Source: Lachnospiraceae bacterium (GTDB lineage: Bacteria; Bacillota; Clostridia; Lachnospirales; Lachnospiraceae). Taken from it: a stretch of DNA of 64,000 nucleotides. Under the pieces are notes generated by a model. It searched no databases and was not told where the DNA came from. It worked only from the letters and a program-made list of their open reading frames with translations. Positions 17,489-26,248 of this stretch are shown here, one piece after another (position 1 is the first letter of the stretch; the number at the start of each line of letters is the position of its first letter). The translations under genes and the position numbers were made by a program. The stretch covers positions 1 through 64,000 of the forward strand of contig CASJPF010000014.1 in the NCBI GenBank assembly GCA_949383255.1, read 5' to 3'.

Positions 17489-18340
17489 ATGAGATTTGTG
17501 ATCGTTACTGGCATGAGTGGCGGTGGAAAGTCAACGGCGATGAAGATGCTTGAAGATGCAGGTTACTATTGCGCTGACAATATGCCAGTACCGCTGATCG
17601 AAAAATTTATGGAACTTTTGGCAATGCCAGACAATGGCATATTGAAAGTAGCATTGGGGTTGGATGTCAGAGCAGACCAGTCTTTTGAAGATGTCAATCA
17701 ACTTATCGCGCGCCTTCGGGAAAATTATGCCTTTGAGATTTTGTTTCTTGAGGCGGCGGACAATGTGCTGTTAAAACGGTACAAGGAATCGCGGCGTGTT
17801 CATCCGCTGTCGATGGATGGAGATTTGATGAGTGGAATCACACGGGAACGGGCATTGCTTGCAAGTATTAAGCAGGCGGCGGATTATGTGATTGACACGA
17901 CAAACTTGTTGACCCGGGAACTGAAAATGGAATTAGATCGCATATTTGTCAACAATCAATCTTATAATAACCTGATGGTCAATATTATGTCCTTTGGTTT
18001 TAAAAATGGTATTCCACAGGATGCAGATTTGGTTTTTGACGTGCGTTTTTTACCCAATCCTTTTTATATTGACGAGCTGAAACAAAAGACAGGACTGGAC
18101 CGCGAAGTACAAGATTATGTGATGAGTTTTCCAGAAGCACATGAGTTTGTGGAGAAATTGACGGATATGATTCACTTTCTAATTCCACACTATATTAATG
18201 AGGGAAAATATCAGCTTGTCATTGCGATTGGATGCACAGGCGGCCAACACAGAAGCGTGACGCTTGCGGGCGAACTTTATAACCGCATGAAGGACAAAGG
18301 CGATTATGGACTTACGCTGCGTCATAGGGATACAAAGTGA
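17489..18340 (+). CDS. rapZ: RapZ/YvcJ-type nucleotide-binding adapter protein
   Basis: P-loop protein of the RapZ (YvcJ) family, which binds nucleotides and, in enterobacteria, targets small RNAs to RNase E. Its Clostridial role is not established. Walker A is GMSGGGKST at residues 6-14, followed by the conserved DNMPVPLIEKF. The C-terminal domain keeps GCTGGQHRSVTLAG (about 247-260). Length 283 residues is normal. whiA starts 14 bp later, the widely conserved Firmicutes order, but the yvcK gene usually found between them is missing here. Confidence 0.95.
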   Translation: MRFVIVTGMSGGGKSTAMKMLEDAGYYCADNMPVPLIEKFMELLAMPDNGILKVALGLDVRADQSFEDVNQLIARLRENYAFEILFLEAADNVLLKRYKESRRVHPLSMDGDLMSGITRERALLASIKQAADYVIDTTNLLTRELKMELDRIFVNNQSYNNLMVNIMSFGFKNGIPQDADLVFDVRFLPNPFYIDELKQKTGLDREVQDYVMSFPEAHEFVEKLTDMIHFLIPHYINEGKYQLVIAIGCTGGQHRSVTLAGELYNRMKDKGDYGLTLRHRDTK

Positions 18341-18353
18341 AGTAGGTGGTTCC

Positions 18354-19241
18354 ATGTCTTTTTCAGGAGATGTAAAGGACGAATTGGTAAGGCTTGAAAA
18401 TGATGCGCGGCACTGTCAGATAGCGGAGCTTGCGGCAGTTTTAGTGTATGCAGGGACAGTCAAAACTGATGTTTTGGGAGTGCAGTGCATTGAATTGCCG
18501 TCGGATTCCCCTCTGGTGGTGCGAAGAGGTCATATGCTCTTTGACAGATTGTTTGGGGAACAGTTTTTCACGGAAAAACATCTGATACAAGATGAAATAT
18601 GTGTTCGCAAAGTGCTTCAGACGATAAAGTATAGCGGTGGTGAATTGCTGGTCAATCCACTGTTGATAAAGAGTTTCTGTTGTAAGCGCGCCTTTTTAAG
18701 GGGGACTTTTTTAGCCGTTGGTTCCATGAGTAACCCAGAAAAGGGCTATCATTTGGAATATGTGTGTGCAGATGCACAGCAGGCAGCGCAGATTATGGAT
18801 ACGCTATTGGCATATGGTATTCGCGCAAAGACTGTGGTGCGGAAAAAGTATCAGGTTGTGTATATTAAGGAAAGTGAGGAGATCGTGGAGTTGCTCAATG
18901 TGATTGGCGCCCATGTCTCTCTGATGAAGCTTGAAAATTTACGTATTTTTAAGGATATGCGCAATTCTATTAACAGGAAAGTAAACTGTGAGACTGCTAA
19001 TATATCAAAGACGGTTCATGCAGCCACAAAGCAGATTGCGGATATTCAATATATCAAAGAACATTATGGATTTGACAATCTAAAAGAAAATCTTAGGCAG
19101 GTGGCAGAGCTGCGCTTGGAATATCCAGATGCAGCGTTGAAGGAGTTGGGGGAATATTTGTCTCCACCTGTAGGGAAATCGGGCGTAAATCATAGATTGA
19201 GGAAATTGAGTGAGCTGGCAGAGAAGCTCAGGGGTGATTGA
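18354..19241 (+). CDS. whiA: DNA-binding protein WhiA
   Basis: WhiA combines a LAGLIDADG-homing-endonuclease-like fold with a C-terminal helix-turn-helix. It affects sporulation genes in Actinobacteria and division/chromosome segregation in Bacillus. The product is 295 residues from ATG 18354 (GTAGGTGG upstream); the frame runs back into rapZ without a ribosome site. Recognisable blocks are SFSGDVKDELVR at the start, CCKRAFLRGTFLAVGSMSNPEKGYHLE (mid) and RLEYPDAALKELGEYL with the HTH near 250-290. Its stop codon overlaps the next gene start by one base. Confidence 0.95.
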   Translation: MSFSGDVKDELVRLENDARHCQIAELAAVLVYAGTVKTDVLGVQCIELPSDSPLVVRRGHMLFDRLFGEQFFTEKHLIQDEICVRKVLQTIKYSGGELLVNPLLIKSFCCKRAFLRGTFLAVGSMSNPEKGYHLEYVCADAQQAAQIMDTLLAYGIRAKTVVRKKYQVVYIKESEEIVELLNVIGAHVSLMKLENLRIFKDMRNSINRKVNCETANISKTVHAATKQIADIQYIKEHYGFDNLKENLRQVAELRLEYPDAALKELGEYLSPPVGKSGVNHRLRKLSELAEKLRGD

Positions 19242-20170
19242 TGAATACAGATTTAGAACAAAAGGCATTATTTATAATCAATCCGCATTCGGGCAAGGGG
19301 CTAATAAAAAACAGTTTGCTGGGGATTGTGGATATTTTGGTAAAAGCTGGATATGAAGTGACAGTCTATCCCACACAAGGGCGAGGGGATGCTTGTCGCG
19401 CAATGCGTGAGCGCGATAAATCCTACAGTATTATCATATGTAGTGGCGGGGATGGCACACTAGATGAAATTGTGACTGGAATGATACAGTCTGGTTTTAA
19501 GACGACAATTGGTTATATTCCGGCAGGGAGCACAAATGATTTTGCAAATAGTTTAAAAATTTCTTCGACCATGAAACAAGCTGCGGAAACTGTGGTTCAT
19601 GGCACGGTATTTTCCTGTGATGTGGGCAGGTTTAATGAGGATGTCTTTGTGTATATCGCTGCGTTTGGTCTTTTTACAGAGGTCTCCTATGGAACACCGC
19701 AGGAGATGAAAAATATGCTAGGGCATATGGCTTATATTTTAGAGGGAGTGAAACATCTTCAAAATGTTAAATCGTATTGGTTAAAAGTGACAAGTGTGTC
19801 AGAAAATGGAGAAACGAAGATAATTGAGGATGACTTTATATTTGGCATGATTACAAACTCTTATTCGGTTGGTGGCTTTAAAAGTATTGCAGGCAATGTG
19901 TTTAAGGGCAAGATTTCGCTCAATGATGGACTTTTTGAAGTCACGCTCATCAAAATGCCAAAAAATCCTATGGAGTTAAATTCGATTCTGGCAGCGCTTG
20001 CCATTCAGAATATCGATACGGAGTATATGTATAGTTTTAAATCGGGAAAACTGATAATAGAGTCGCAGGAGGAAGTTGCATGGACACTTGACGGCGAGTT
20101 TGGCGGAAAGCATAAACTGGTCACGCTCACAGACGATATGCAGGCAATGGATATTATGATAAATCAGTAA
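19241..20170 (+). CDS. Diacylglycerol/lipid kinase (YegS/DgkB family)
   Basis: Cytoplasmic soluble lipid kinase that phosphorylates diacylglycerol, returning it to phospholipid synthesis in Gram-positives. The 309-residue product shows the N-terminal LFIINPHSGKG, the nucleotide-loop motif CSGGDGTLDEIVTGM (about 67-81) and GYIPAGSTNDFANSL. The ATG at 19241 shares one base with the whiA TGA, and AGGGG lies upstream, so translation is coupled. Substrate could also be a related lipid such as sphingosine-like or undecaprenol; DAG is the usual one in this family. Confidence 0.9.
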   Translation: MNTDLEQKALFIINPHSGKGLIKNSLLGIVDILVKAGYEVTVYPTQGRGDACRAMRERDKSYSIIICSGGDGTLDEIVTGMIQSGFKTTIGYIPAGSTNDFANSLKISSTMKQAAETVVHGTVFSCDVGRFNEDVFVYIAAFGLFTEVSYGTPQEMKNMLGHMAYILEGVKHLQNVKSYWLKVTSVSENGETKIIEDDFIFGMITNSYSVGGFKSIAGNVFKGKISLNDGLFEVTLIKMPKNPMELNSILAALAIQNIDTEYMYSFKSGKLIIESQEEVAWTLDGEFGGKHKLVTLTDDMQAMDIMINQ

Positions 20171-20247
20171 AAATTTCCATTGGGTATAGTATTTTGCAAA
20201 ATGCATAAAATAGAAACAATAGAATACTGTAGGCAGGTGATTGCCCT

Positions 20248-20931
20248 GTGAAAAAAATTCCGAGGCTGATTACTTTTATTGTATGTCTTCCTTTGATTGG
20301 AACAGTTTTTATCAAGCCAGATAAGGGGGCATGGAGAACAGAGGAGAGCGATGTGGGAGGCATGGATGACCGCTTTGTCATTCGTGTTGAGGAGGACATT
20401 GGAAGCTTTGTTTTTCAACCAGAACAGTTAATAGAATTTTTGATGTATAAGGCGGTTCCAGAGGATATGATATTTAGTTCTTCTGAGGATTATATTGCTG
20501 GGACGGATACCGTCAGGGACCCCGAACAGGAGTACTTAAAAGCGCTCGCAATTGTGTGTCGCAGCAATCTTGTAACGGTGTGGGAGGCAGAACAGTGCCC
20601 GGAGGTGCTTGATTATGAAAAGATGCACTTTGCGGCAAATTATTTTTATCGGATACATACAGAAGCTGCATCGGATTCCGATGCGCTTGTAAAATTAAAG
20701 GAAATAGAACATGCGGCAAAAGCCGTAAAAGGAGCTGTGATTACGAAGGATGGGAGCGTAAGCGCAGCTCCTTTTTTTACCACTTCGCCTGCGGGAATGC
20801 TTGTGTCTGAGGCAGGCGACCAGGTTGGTTTTTCACTCAATTACGCTTATGTGCTTGCGGCGCAAGGCATGGATTTTTATGAGATATTAAAATATTTTTA
20901 CGGTGATATCAGGGTCAATATTTATGAATAA
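20248..20931 (+). CDS. SpoIID-like protein, short form
   Basis: Predicted membrane-anchored or secreted SpoIID-domain protein of 227 residues. SpoIID is a lytic transglycosylase of the engulfment machinery. The N-terminus KKIPRLITFIVCLPLIGTVF is an uncleaved or cleaved membrane signal. The characteristic EYLKALAIVCRSN (about 92-104) corresponds to the E-x-LKAQA-x-A-RTY helix of SpoIID, and QGMDFYEILKYFYGD near the end matches the family C-terminus. It is about 110 residues shorter than Bacillus SpoIID and lacks its typical glycine-rich repeats. The start is GTG 20248 after CAGGTGA. The next gene is SpoIIQ-like, the expected partner. Confidence 0.7.
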   Translation: MKKIPRLITFIVCLPLIGTVFIKPDKGAWRTEESDVGGMDDRFVIRVEEDIGSFVFQPEQLIEFLMYKAVPEDMIFSSSEDYIAGTDTVRDPEQEYLKALAIVCRSNLVTVWEAEQCPEVLDYEKMHFAANYFYRIHTEAASDSDALVKLKEIEHAAKAVKGAVITKDGSVSAAPFFTTSPAGMLVSEAGDQVGFSLNYAYVLAAQGMDFYEILKYFYGDIRVNIYE

Positions 20932-21023
20932 AATCCTTCTGAGACGTCAATGCTATAGACAGGCAAAGGGTTTGTTGCAGTTTTGTCAGAGGCAGAACTG
21001 TTTGCCGGAAATGGAGGGAAAGG

Positions 21024-21911
21024 ATGAACAGACGAAACAACAGGCGTCCTGCCTTGCAGAGGGAAAAGATTAGTATTATCGCAGCATCAGTATTTGTATT
21101 GTCAGCACTTACTCTTGCGGGCGTGTATATGTCAAAGCAGGGCGAAGAGAAAAAAGAAGAAAATCGCATAGATTTTGCAAAGCTGGAACAGGAAAACACT
21201 ACATTGGAGGAAGGAGATACAGGTCTTGCGGACACCAGATTTGTATCCGGCAAAGCACAGTCAGAGACTTCTACAGAGAAAAAGAATCCGATAGACACCA
21301 GATTTGTGGATGAGGATATGTACGATCTGAGCGACAACAATGACATGGACGTTGATCCGGCCTTTACGGAGGCAAACTCAGGACAAGTGGAGAACACAAA
21401 GTTAAAGAACGCTCTTGAGGGGACAGACAAAGCAGCAGTATTTATGGATGGGCAGGAACAGTCACAGGAGCAAGATCTTGTGATGGATACGCCGTTGACT
21501 TTTTCTGATGAGGATTCCCTTGCGCTTCCGGTGATTGGTGATGTTTTGCTGGACTATAGTATGGACAAGGCAATCTATCATACTACGATGCAGCAATACT
21601 ATTATAATCCGGCGTTGGTCATTGCAGCGAGTGAAGGACAGACAATCACTGCAGCGGCTGATGGCGTGGTGACAGATGTATATTATGATGCTAAGACAGG
21701 CAACACAATTTGTTTTGACCTTGGAAACGGATACCTTCTTACGTATGGGCAACTCAGCGATATCAATCTAAAGAATGGTGATAGAGTTTCCGCCGGTGAT
21801 GTTGTAGGAAAAGTCGCAAAGCCAACAATTTATTATGCTGAAGAAGGAACAAACATTTATTATAAGCTTACTAAGGATGGAGTTCCGATTGACCCTCTGC
21901 ACAGGGGATGA
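21024..21911 (+). CDS. SpoIIQ-like M23 (LytM) domain protein with degenerate metal site
   Basis: 295-residue bitopic protein: short basic N-terminus, one membrane segment (ISIIAASVFVLSALTLAGVY, about 15-34), a long acidic linker with two DTRFV repeats, and a C-terminal LytM domain (about 165-290). This is the SpoIIQ layout, the forespore half of the SpoIIQ-SpoIIIAH channel. The usual zinc ligands are lost: the H-x3-D position reads NPALV, the Y-x-H-L position reads YGQLSD, and the H-x-H position reads NIYYKL. Like Bacillus SpoIIQ, it is therefore probably a structural pseudoenzyme. The ATG at 21024 follows GGAGGGAAAGG. It lies just after the SpoIID-like gene. Confidence 0.82.
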   Translation: MNRRNNRRPALQREKISIIAASVFVLSALTLAGVYMSKQGEEKKEENRIDFAKLEQENTTLEEGDTGLADTRFVSGKAQSETSTEKKNPIDTRFVDEDMYDLSDNNDMDVDPAFTEANSGQVENTKLKNALEGTDKAAVFMDGQEQSQEQDLVMDTPLTFSDEDSLALPVIGDVLLDYSMDKAIYHTTMQQYYYNPALVIAASEGQTITAAADGVVTDVYYDAKTGNTICFDLGNGYLLTYGQLSDINLKNGDRVSAGDVVGKVAKPTIYYAEEGTNIYYKLTKDGVPIDPLHRG

Positions 21912-21927
21912 AATAACATGGAAGGGC

Positions 21928-23166
21928 ATGGTTATTGACAATATGCTTTTATTAGAAAACGCGGCAATTCGCAGTATGAGTGACGCGGCAGGCGAACAAT
22001 ATAAGACGGATATCCTTGAGGGCAGCATACTTATAAAGGACGGAAAAATCCTTGAGGTGTCTCCGAAGATAGAACTCCCACAGTCTGCGGATTGCATGAA
22101 GATAGATGTGAACCATCATCTGGTTATGCCAGGAATTATTGAGGCTCACTGTCATATGGGTATCACCGAGGAGAAGAAGGGGCAGGAGGGAGACGACTGC
22201 AATGAGACAGTGCATCCTGTCACTCCAATGCTCCGCGCAATTGATGCTATCAATACGATGGATGCAGCTTTTGCCGACGCAGTAAGGGCTGGCATTACCT
22301 CTGCAAACATTGGTCCCGGCAGCGCAAATGTTGTCGGAGGCCAGTTTGCAGTTGTGAAGACTTACGGCAGAAGAATCGATGACTTGATTCTCAAATTTCC
22401 GTCTGCAATGAAAGTTGCGTTTGGCGAAAATCCCAAGGTAAATTATGCGGGAATGAATACATCGCCTGTAACGCGTATGGCGATTGCAGGAATGCTGCGC
22501 AATGAGCTTGTCAATGCAAGGCAGTACTTGGAAAAAAGTGATTGGGAAAACACAGATTTCAATTTGCATTATGAGGCGTGGCGGCCTGTATTTGAGAAAA
22601 GGATACCACTCAAGGCGCATGTACACCGCGTCGATGATATTTTTACAGCAATTCGTATTGCAAATGAATTTGGTTTGAATATGACGTTGGACCATTGCAG
22701 CGAAGGACATCTGATTGCACAGGAGATTGCGCAGTCTGGTTTTCCTGCCATTGTAGGACCAGATTTAGCCACTCGCAACAAGATAGAAGTGCAGAACGTG
22801 GCATTTAAGACAGCGGGCGTTTTGGCTGAGGCAGGTGTGATGATATCAATTACAACAGACCACCCAGTTTCTTTGATTCAGTCGCTTCCGCTGTGTGTGG
22901 GACTCTGTGTGAAACAGGGACTTTCTATAGAGGACGGATATCGCGCAATGACAATCAATGCAGCAAAAATCTGTGGAATTTCTGAGCGTGTGGGAAGTTT
23001 GGAATCTGGAAAAGATGCGGATATTGCAATCTTTAACGGAAATCCAATGGAGGTATTTACAAAGACGCTTATGACACTGATTGACGGGAAAATAGTGTAC
23101 CATGATCCGGCAGTTCCAGATGCGGATTCTGGTAAAATTGTGCTGCCACGTTACAGTTTAGCCTAG
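21928..23166 (+). CDS. Amidohydrolase, imidazolonepropionase-like
   Basis: Metal-dependent hydrolase of the amidohydrolase superfamily (HutI-like branch). The N-terminal metal motif EAHCHMG (about 68-74), the later KAHVHR histidine, LDHCSEGH and the ITTDHPV aspartate region (about 310) mark the TIM-barrel active site. About 412 residues. The substrate is unknown; no histidine-degradation genes are nearby. The start is uncertain: ATG 21928 lies 16 bp after the SpoIIQ-like stop with AGGGGATG rather far upstream, and ATG 21943 gives the more typical N-terminus MLLLENA. A family-2 hairpin element begins at its stop codon. Confidence 0.85.
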   Translation: MVIDNMLLLENAAIRSMSDAAGEQYKTDILEGSILIKDGKILEVSPKIELPQSADCMKIDVNHHLVMPGIIEAHCHMGITEEKKGQEGDDCNETVHPVTPMLRAIDAINTMDAAFADAVRAGITSANIGPGSANVVGGQFAVVKTYGRRIDDLILKFPSAMKVAFGENPKVNYAGMNTSPVTRMAIAGMLRNELVNARQYLEKSDWENTDFNLHYEAWRPVFEKRIPLKAHVHRVDDIFTAIRIANEFGLNMTLDHCSEGHLIAQEIAQSGFPAIVGPDLATRNKIEVQNVAFKTAGVLAEAGVMISITTDHPVSLIQSLPLCVGLCVKQGLSIEDGYRAMTINAAKICGISERVGSLESGKDADIAIFNGNPMEVFTKTLMTLIDGKIVYHDPAVPDADSGKIVLPRYSLA

Positions 23167-23290
23167 GACTTTGCATTTACTGCAAAGTCCGTGAAATAAC
23201 ATAGTGGCTGAGATACATCAAGCCACCACGGAGTGGTTTTGCATGGCTTGATGCTTGTAACAGGAAGCCGAAGGCTGAACTGTTACGCTG
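23164..23290 (+). repeat. Family-2 three-hairpin element, copy 1
   Basis: Starts inside the amidohydrolase stop codon. Stem 1 is GGACTTTGCA/TGCAAAGTCC (23166-23190); stem 2 is CATCAAGCCA/TGGCTTGATG with inner CCAC/GTGG; stem 3 is GTAACAG/CTGTTAC with inner AGCC/GGCT. A reversed, closely similar copy is at 27021 and a divergent one at 8111. No U-run, so it is not a simple terminator. Confidence 0.75.
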
Positions 23291-23735
23291 CCGCAATAGA
23301 TTTTATTTTAGTAGCTTTACTTGTGGATAAAATGCGTGTAGAATAAGAACAATAAGGGTTTGCTGTTTACTCGTCCAATAACATAGTGGAAATCGTGTGC
23401 CAAAATGCGTGCTCTTTCGCATTTTGTGTGCAAATAGGTTGCTGTTTACGTGTTCGATGCATAAAATTGTGCCAAAATTAGATGGGGCATGAACAGTGAC
23501 TAATAAGGGTTTGCTGTCCTGTGGAAATGCACAGCAGAAAAATACTGCGGAATTGTTTAGGCCATTGTTTGTCTCCTTTGCGAAGTTTCAGCACATATTT
23601 TCTTGGAAGGCGGCACAGACAGAGATCTTTGTACATATATTATGAAAGATATACAGCAGGCTATAGGTATAGTAAACGCAAATATTTTTGTGGTTTGCTA
23701 TAAATCAGCAATCAGGAGAGGAATGGTTAGAAATT
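23291..23735. other. Gene-free gap with short direct repeats
   Basis: AATAAGGGTTTGCTGT occurs twice (about 23349 and 23502), AATAACATAGTGG occurs at 23371 and also in the family-2 copy just upstream (23196), and CAAAATGCG...CGCATTTTG forms a stem near 23401. It looks like a pile of decayed repeat elements. A 60-residue open frame at 23521-23703 has no ribosome site and I do not call it a gene. Confidence 0.5.
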
Positions 23736-24773
23736 ATGAAAATTGTTATTTTGGCGGGTGGAACCAGTACGGAGCGTGATGTGTCGCTTGTAACAGGCTG
23801 CATGATCTATCATGCACTCAGAAAAAAAGGGCACCAGACAGTTCTTTTGGACTTGTATCTGGGATACGAACAAAAGTTTGAAAATATTTTTGCGTTGGAG
23901 AAAGATTGGAGTGAAAATTTTGGCAGCATTTCGGAAAGCTGTCCAGATATTAACGCGGTAAAGGCACTGCGAAAGGATCATCCAGAGTGCGCGATTGGTC
24001 CGCATGTCATTGACATCTGTCGTCAGGCAGATATTGTTTTTCTGGCACTTCATGGGCAGAACGGTGAAGACGGTAAGATACAGGCAATGTTTGATTTGTT
24101 GGATATCAAATACACAGGCACAGATTATATTTCTAGTGCGCTTGCCATGGATAAGGCAATTTCTAAGGAACTGTTTCACAAGTACAAGATACCGACACCA
24201 AAGGGAATCACTGTTTGCCGCAATGAGATACAGATTGTGGAAGTGTGGAATATCTTTCCATGCATTGTTAAAGTAAATTGCGGTGGTTCCAGTGTGGGAG
24301 TTTACCGGGCAGATGACAGACAGGAATTGGACAGTGCACTAGCAAAAGCGTTTGTGTTTGAGGATAGAATTTTAATAGAACAGTACATAGATGGGCGGGA
24401 GTTTTCTATTGGTGTTATTGATGGAGAAGCGCTTCCTGTCATTGAGATTGCGCCGAAGGTTGGTTTCTATGATTATAAAAATAAATATCAGGCAGGCACG
24501 ACAGTAGAGACTTGTCCGGCAGAGCTTGATCCCAATGTGACAAGAGCAATGCAGGCTTGTGCAGAGTCTGTATATCGGGCACTTCGGCTGAAAACATATG
24601 CGCGTATGGATTTTCGTATGGACAATCAATATCAGTTTTATTGTCTGGAGGCGAACACGCTTCCAGGTATGACGCCAACATCTCTACTTCCACAGGAGGC
24701 CGCAGCAGTCGGCATGGATTTTGCAGACTTGTGTCAGCGGATTATTGACAGTTCTATGCACAAGTATGCGTGA
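23736..24773 (+). CDS. ddl: D-alanine--D-alanine ligase family protein
   Basis: ATP-grasp ligase making D-Ala-D-Ala for peptidoglycan, the substrate of MurF encoded next. The 345-residue product opens with KIVILAGGTSTERDVSLVTG, has the conserved YTGTDYISSALAMDKAISKE (about 127-146), the nucleotide-loop VKVNCGGSSVGV and the C-terminal LEANTLPGMTPTSL (about 304-317) with the Mg-binding Glu and Asn. The ATG at 23736 lies 14-17 bp after AGGAGAGGAATGG, slightly long spacing. The first residues and a long insert near 50-85 differ from the shortest Ddl forms, so D-Ala-D-X specificity is not excluded. Confidence 0.9.
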   Translation: MKIVILAGGTSTERDVSLVTGCMIYHALRKKGHQTVLLDLYLGYEQKFENIFALEKDWSENFGSISESCPDINAVKALRKDHPECAIGPHVIDICRQADIVFLALHGQNGEDGKIQAMFDLLDIKYTGTDYISSALAMDKAISKELFHKYKIPTPKGITVCRNEIQIVEVWNIFPCIVKVNCGGSSVGVYRADDRQELDSALAKAFVFEDRILIEQYIDGREFSIGVIDGEALPVIEIAPKVGFYDYKNKYQAGTTVETCPAELDPNVTRAMQACAESVYRALRLKTYARMDFRMDNQYQFYCLEANTLPGMTPTSLLPQEAAAVGMDFADLCQRIIDSSMHKYA

Positions 24774-24843
24774 GATAAGGAGGGATTGGCCGCAGCGGTC
24801 TTGGAGATTCCGGTAGATTATTGTGGGAGAGGGAGAGACTGTC

Positions 24844-26241
24844 ATGAAAAATATGACATTAAAAAAGATAGCAGAAGCAGTAAATGGAGTGTTTCATACA
24901 GAGGCACTATCCGATCAATTTTCGATAGAGGCTGTGGAAGCAAACGGGGTGTTTCTTGATTCGAGGAAAGTTGGAGAAGGAGACATCTTTATTGCAACGC
25001 GCGGGGAACATGTGGATGGGCACAGTTTTATAGATAGTGTGTTTGATGCAGGGGCTTTGGGAGTAATTTGCGAACAGGCACCAAAAAACCCAAAAGGACC
25101 ATATATAGTCGTAAAAGATAGTTTTCAGGCACTTAGAGCGCTGGCGGAGTATTACAGGGCGCTGCTTCCAGTGAAAGTTGTAGGAATTACAGGCAGTGTT
25201 GGTAAGACCAGCACCAAGGAGTTTGTGGCAAGTGTTCTGTCAAAAAAATTTTGCGTCCTAAAGACAGAGGGCAATTATAACAATGAGATTGGGCTTCCGC
25301 TCACAGTCCTTCGCATACAAGCAGATTGTGAGATTGCAGTACTTGAGATGGGGATTAGCAATTTTGGGGAGATGCATCGGCTCAGTCGGATTGCAAAGCC
25401 AGATGTGTGTCTCATTACAAACATTGGGCAGTGTCATTTGGAAAACCTTGGTACAAGAGATGGGATTTTGCGAGCGAAGTCTGAGATTTTTGATTTTATG
25501 CAGGAAGGTGCAGGTATTTTTCTAAATGGTGATGATGACAAACTTGTCACAATTCGAGATATAAAGGGCAGCATTCCAGTGTTTTTTGGCAGCGGGAGCA
25601 AGAATGCTGTCTATGCAGACCAGTATGAAAACAGAGGACTCAATGGCAGCAGGGCGCGGATCCATATTGACCAAACAGCGTTTCCGGTGGAGATACCGCT
25701 TCCCGGGGAGCATATGCTGTATGATGCACTTGCTGCTGCAGCAGTTGGCGCGTTTTTTGGATTGACGCCAGCGCAGATTCAGGCAGGGATTCGGGAGGTG
25801 GAGGCTGTGGACGGCAGAAGTCATGTGATGCGTACCAGCCATTACACACTGATTGATGATTGTTACAATGCCAATCCAATCTCTGTAAAAGCTGCGCTTG
25901 ATTTGCTGAGTATGACAGATAATTCAGATAAAAGCGCACGAAAAATAGCGATTTTGGGAGATATGTTTGAGCTTGGCGCACAGGAGGAGGCACTGCACCG
26001 CGAAGTGGGGGTTTACGCGGCGCAGAAAGGGCTTGATGTGGTAATCTGTGTAGGAAAACTGTGCAAAAGTATGTTTGATGGTGCACAGAGCGTAGTGTGT
26101 GCCAACAGCACTTGTTATTACTTTGCAGATAAGGAAGCATTGTTTTCCGAGATTAGTAAAATAATCCAGAAAGGTGATCTTGTGCTTGTCAAGGCATCTC
26201 ACGCAATGCACTTTGAGGAGATTATCGCACGGCTCTCATGA
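24844..26241 (+). CDS. murF: UDP-MurNAc-tripeptide--D-alanyl-D-alanine ligase (MurF)
   Basis: Adds D-Ala-D-Ala to UDP-MurNAc-tripeptide. The 465-residue protein has the three Mur-ligase domains: N-terminal GVFLDSRKVGEGDIFIA, the P-loop GITGSVGKTSTKEF (about 114-127), the central LEMGISNFGEMHRLS and the C-terminal DDCYNANPISVKAALDLL (about 336-353). The ATG at 24844 follows GGGAGAGGGAGAG; an in-frame GTG at 24823 precedes the ribosome site and is unlikely. It forms a unit with ddl and converges on plsC with only 7 bp between stop codons; no terminator is visible there. Confidence 0.96.
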   Translation: MKNMTLKKIAEAVNGVFHTEALSDQFSIEAVEANGVFLDSRKVGEGDIFIATRGEHVDGHSFIDSVFDAGALGVICEQAPKNPKGPYIVVKDSFQALRALAEYYRALLPVKVVGITGSVGKTSTKEFVASVLSKKFCVLKTEGNYNNEIGLPLTVLRIQADCEIAVLEMGISNFGEMHRLSRIAKPDVCLITNIGQCHLENLGTRDGILRAKSEIFDFMQEGAGIFLNGDDDKLVTIRDIKGSIPVFFGSGSKNAVYADQYENRGLNGSRARIHIDQTAFPVEIPLPGEHMLYDALAAAAVGAFFGLTPAQIQAGIREVEAVDGRSHVMRTSHYTLIDDCYNANPISVKAALDLLSMTDNSDKSARKIAILGDMFELGAQEEALHREVGVYAAQKGLDVVICVGKLCKSMFDGAQSVVCANSTCYYFADKEALFSEISKIIQKGDLVLVKASHAMHFEEIIARLS

Positions 26242-26248
26242 CGGAAAA

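Noticed and set aside
23521-23703. 60-residue open frame
   Set aside because: No ribosome site, no recognisable features, lies in repeat debris before ddl.
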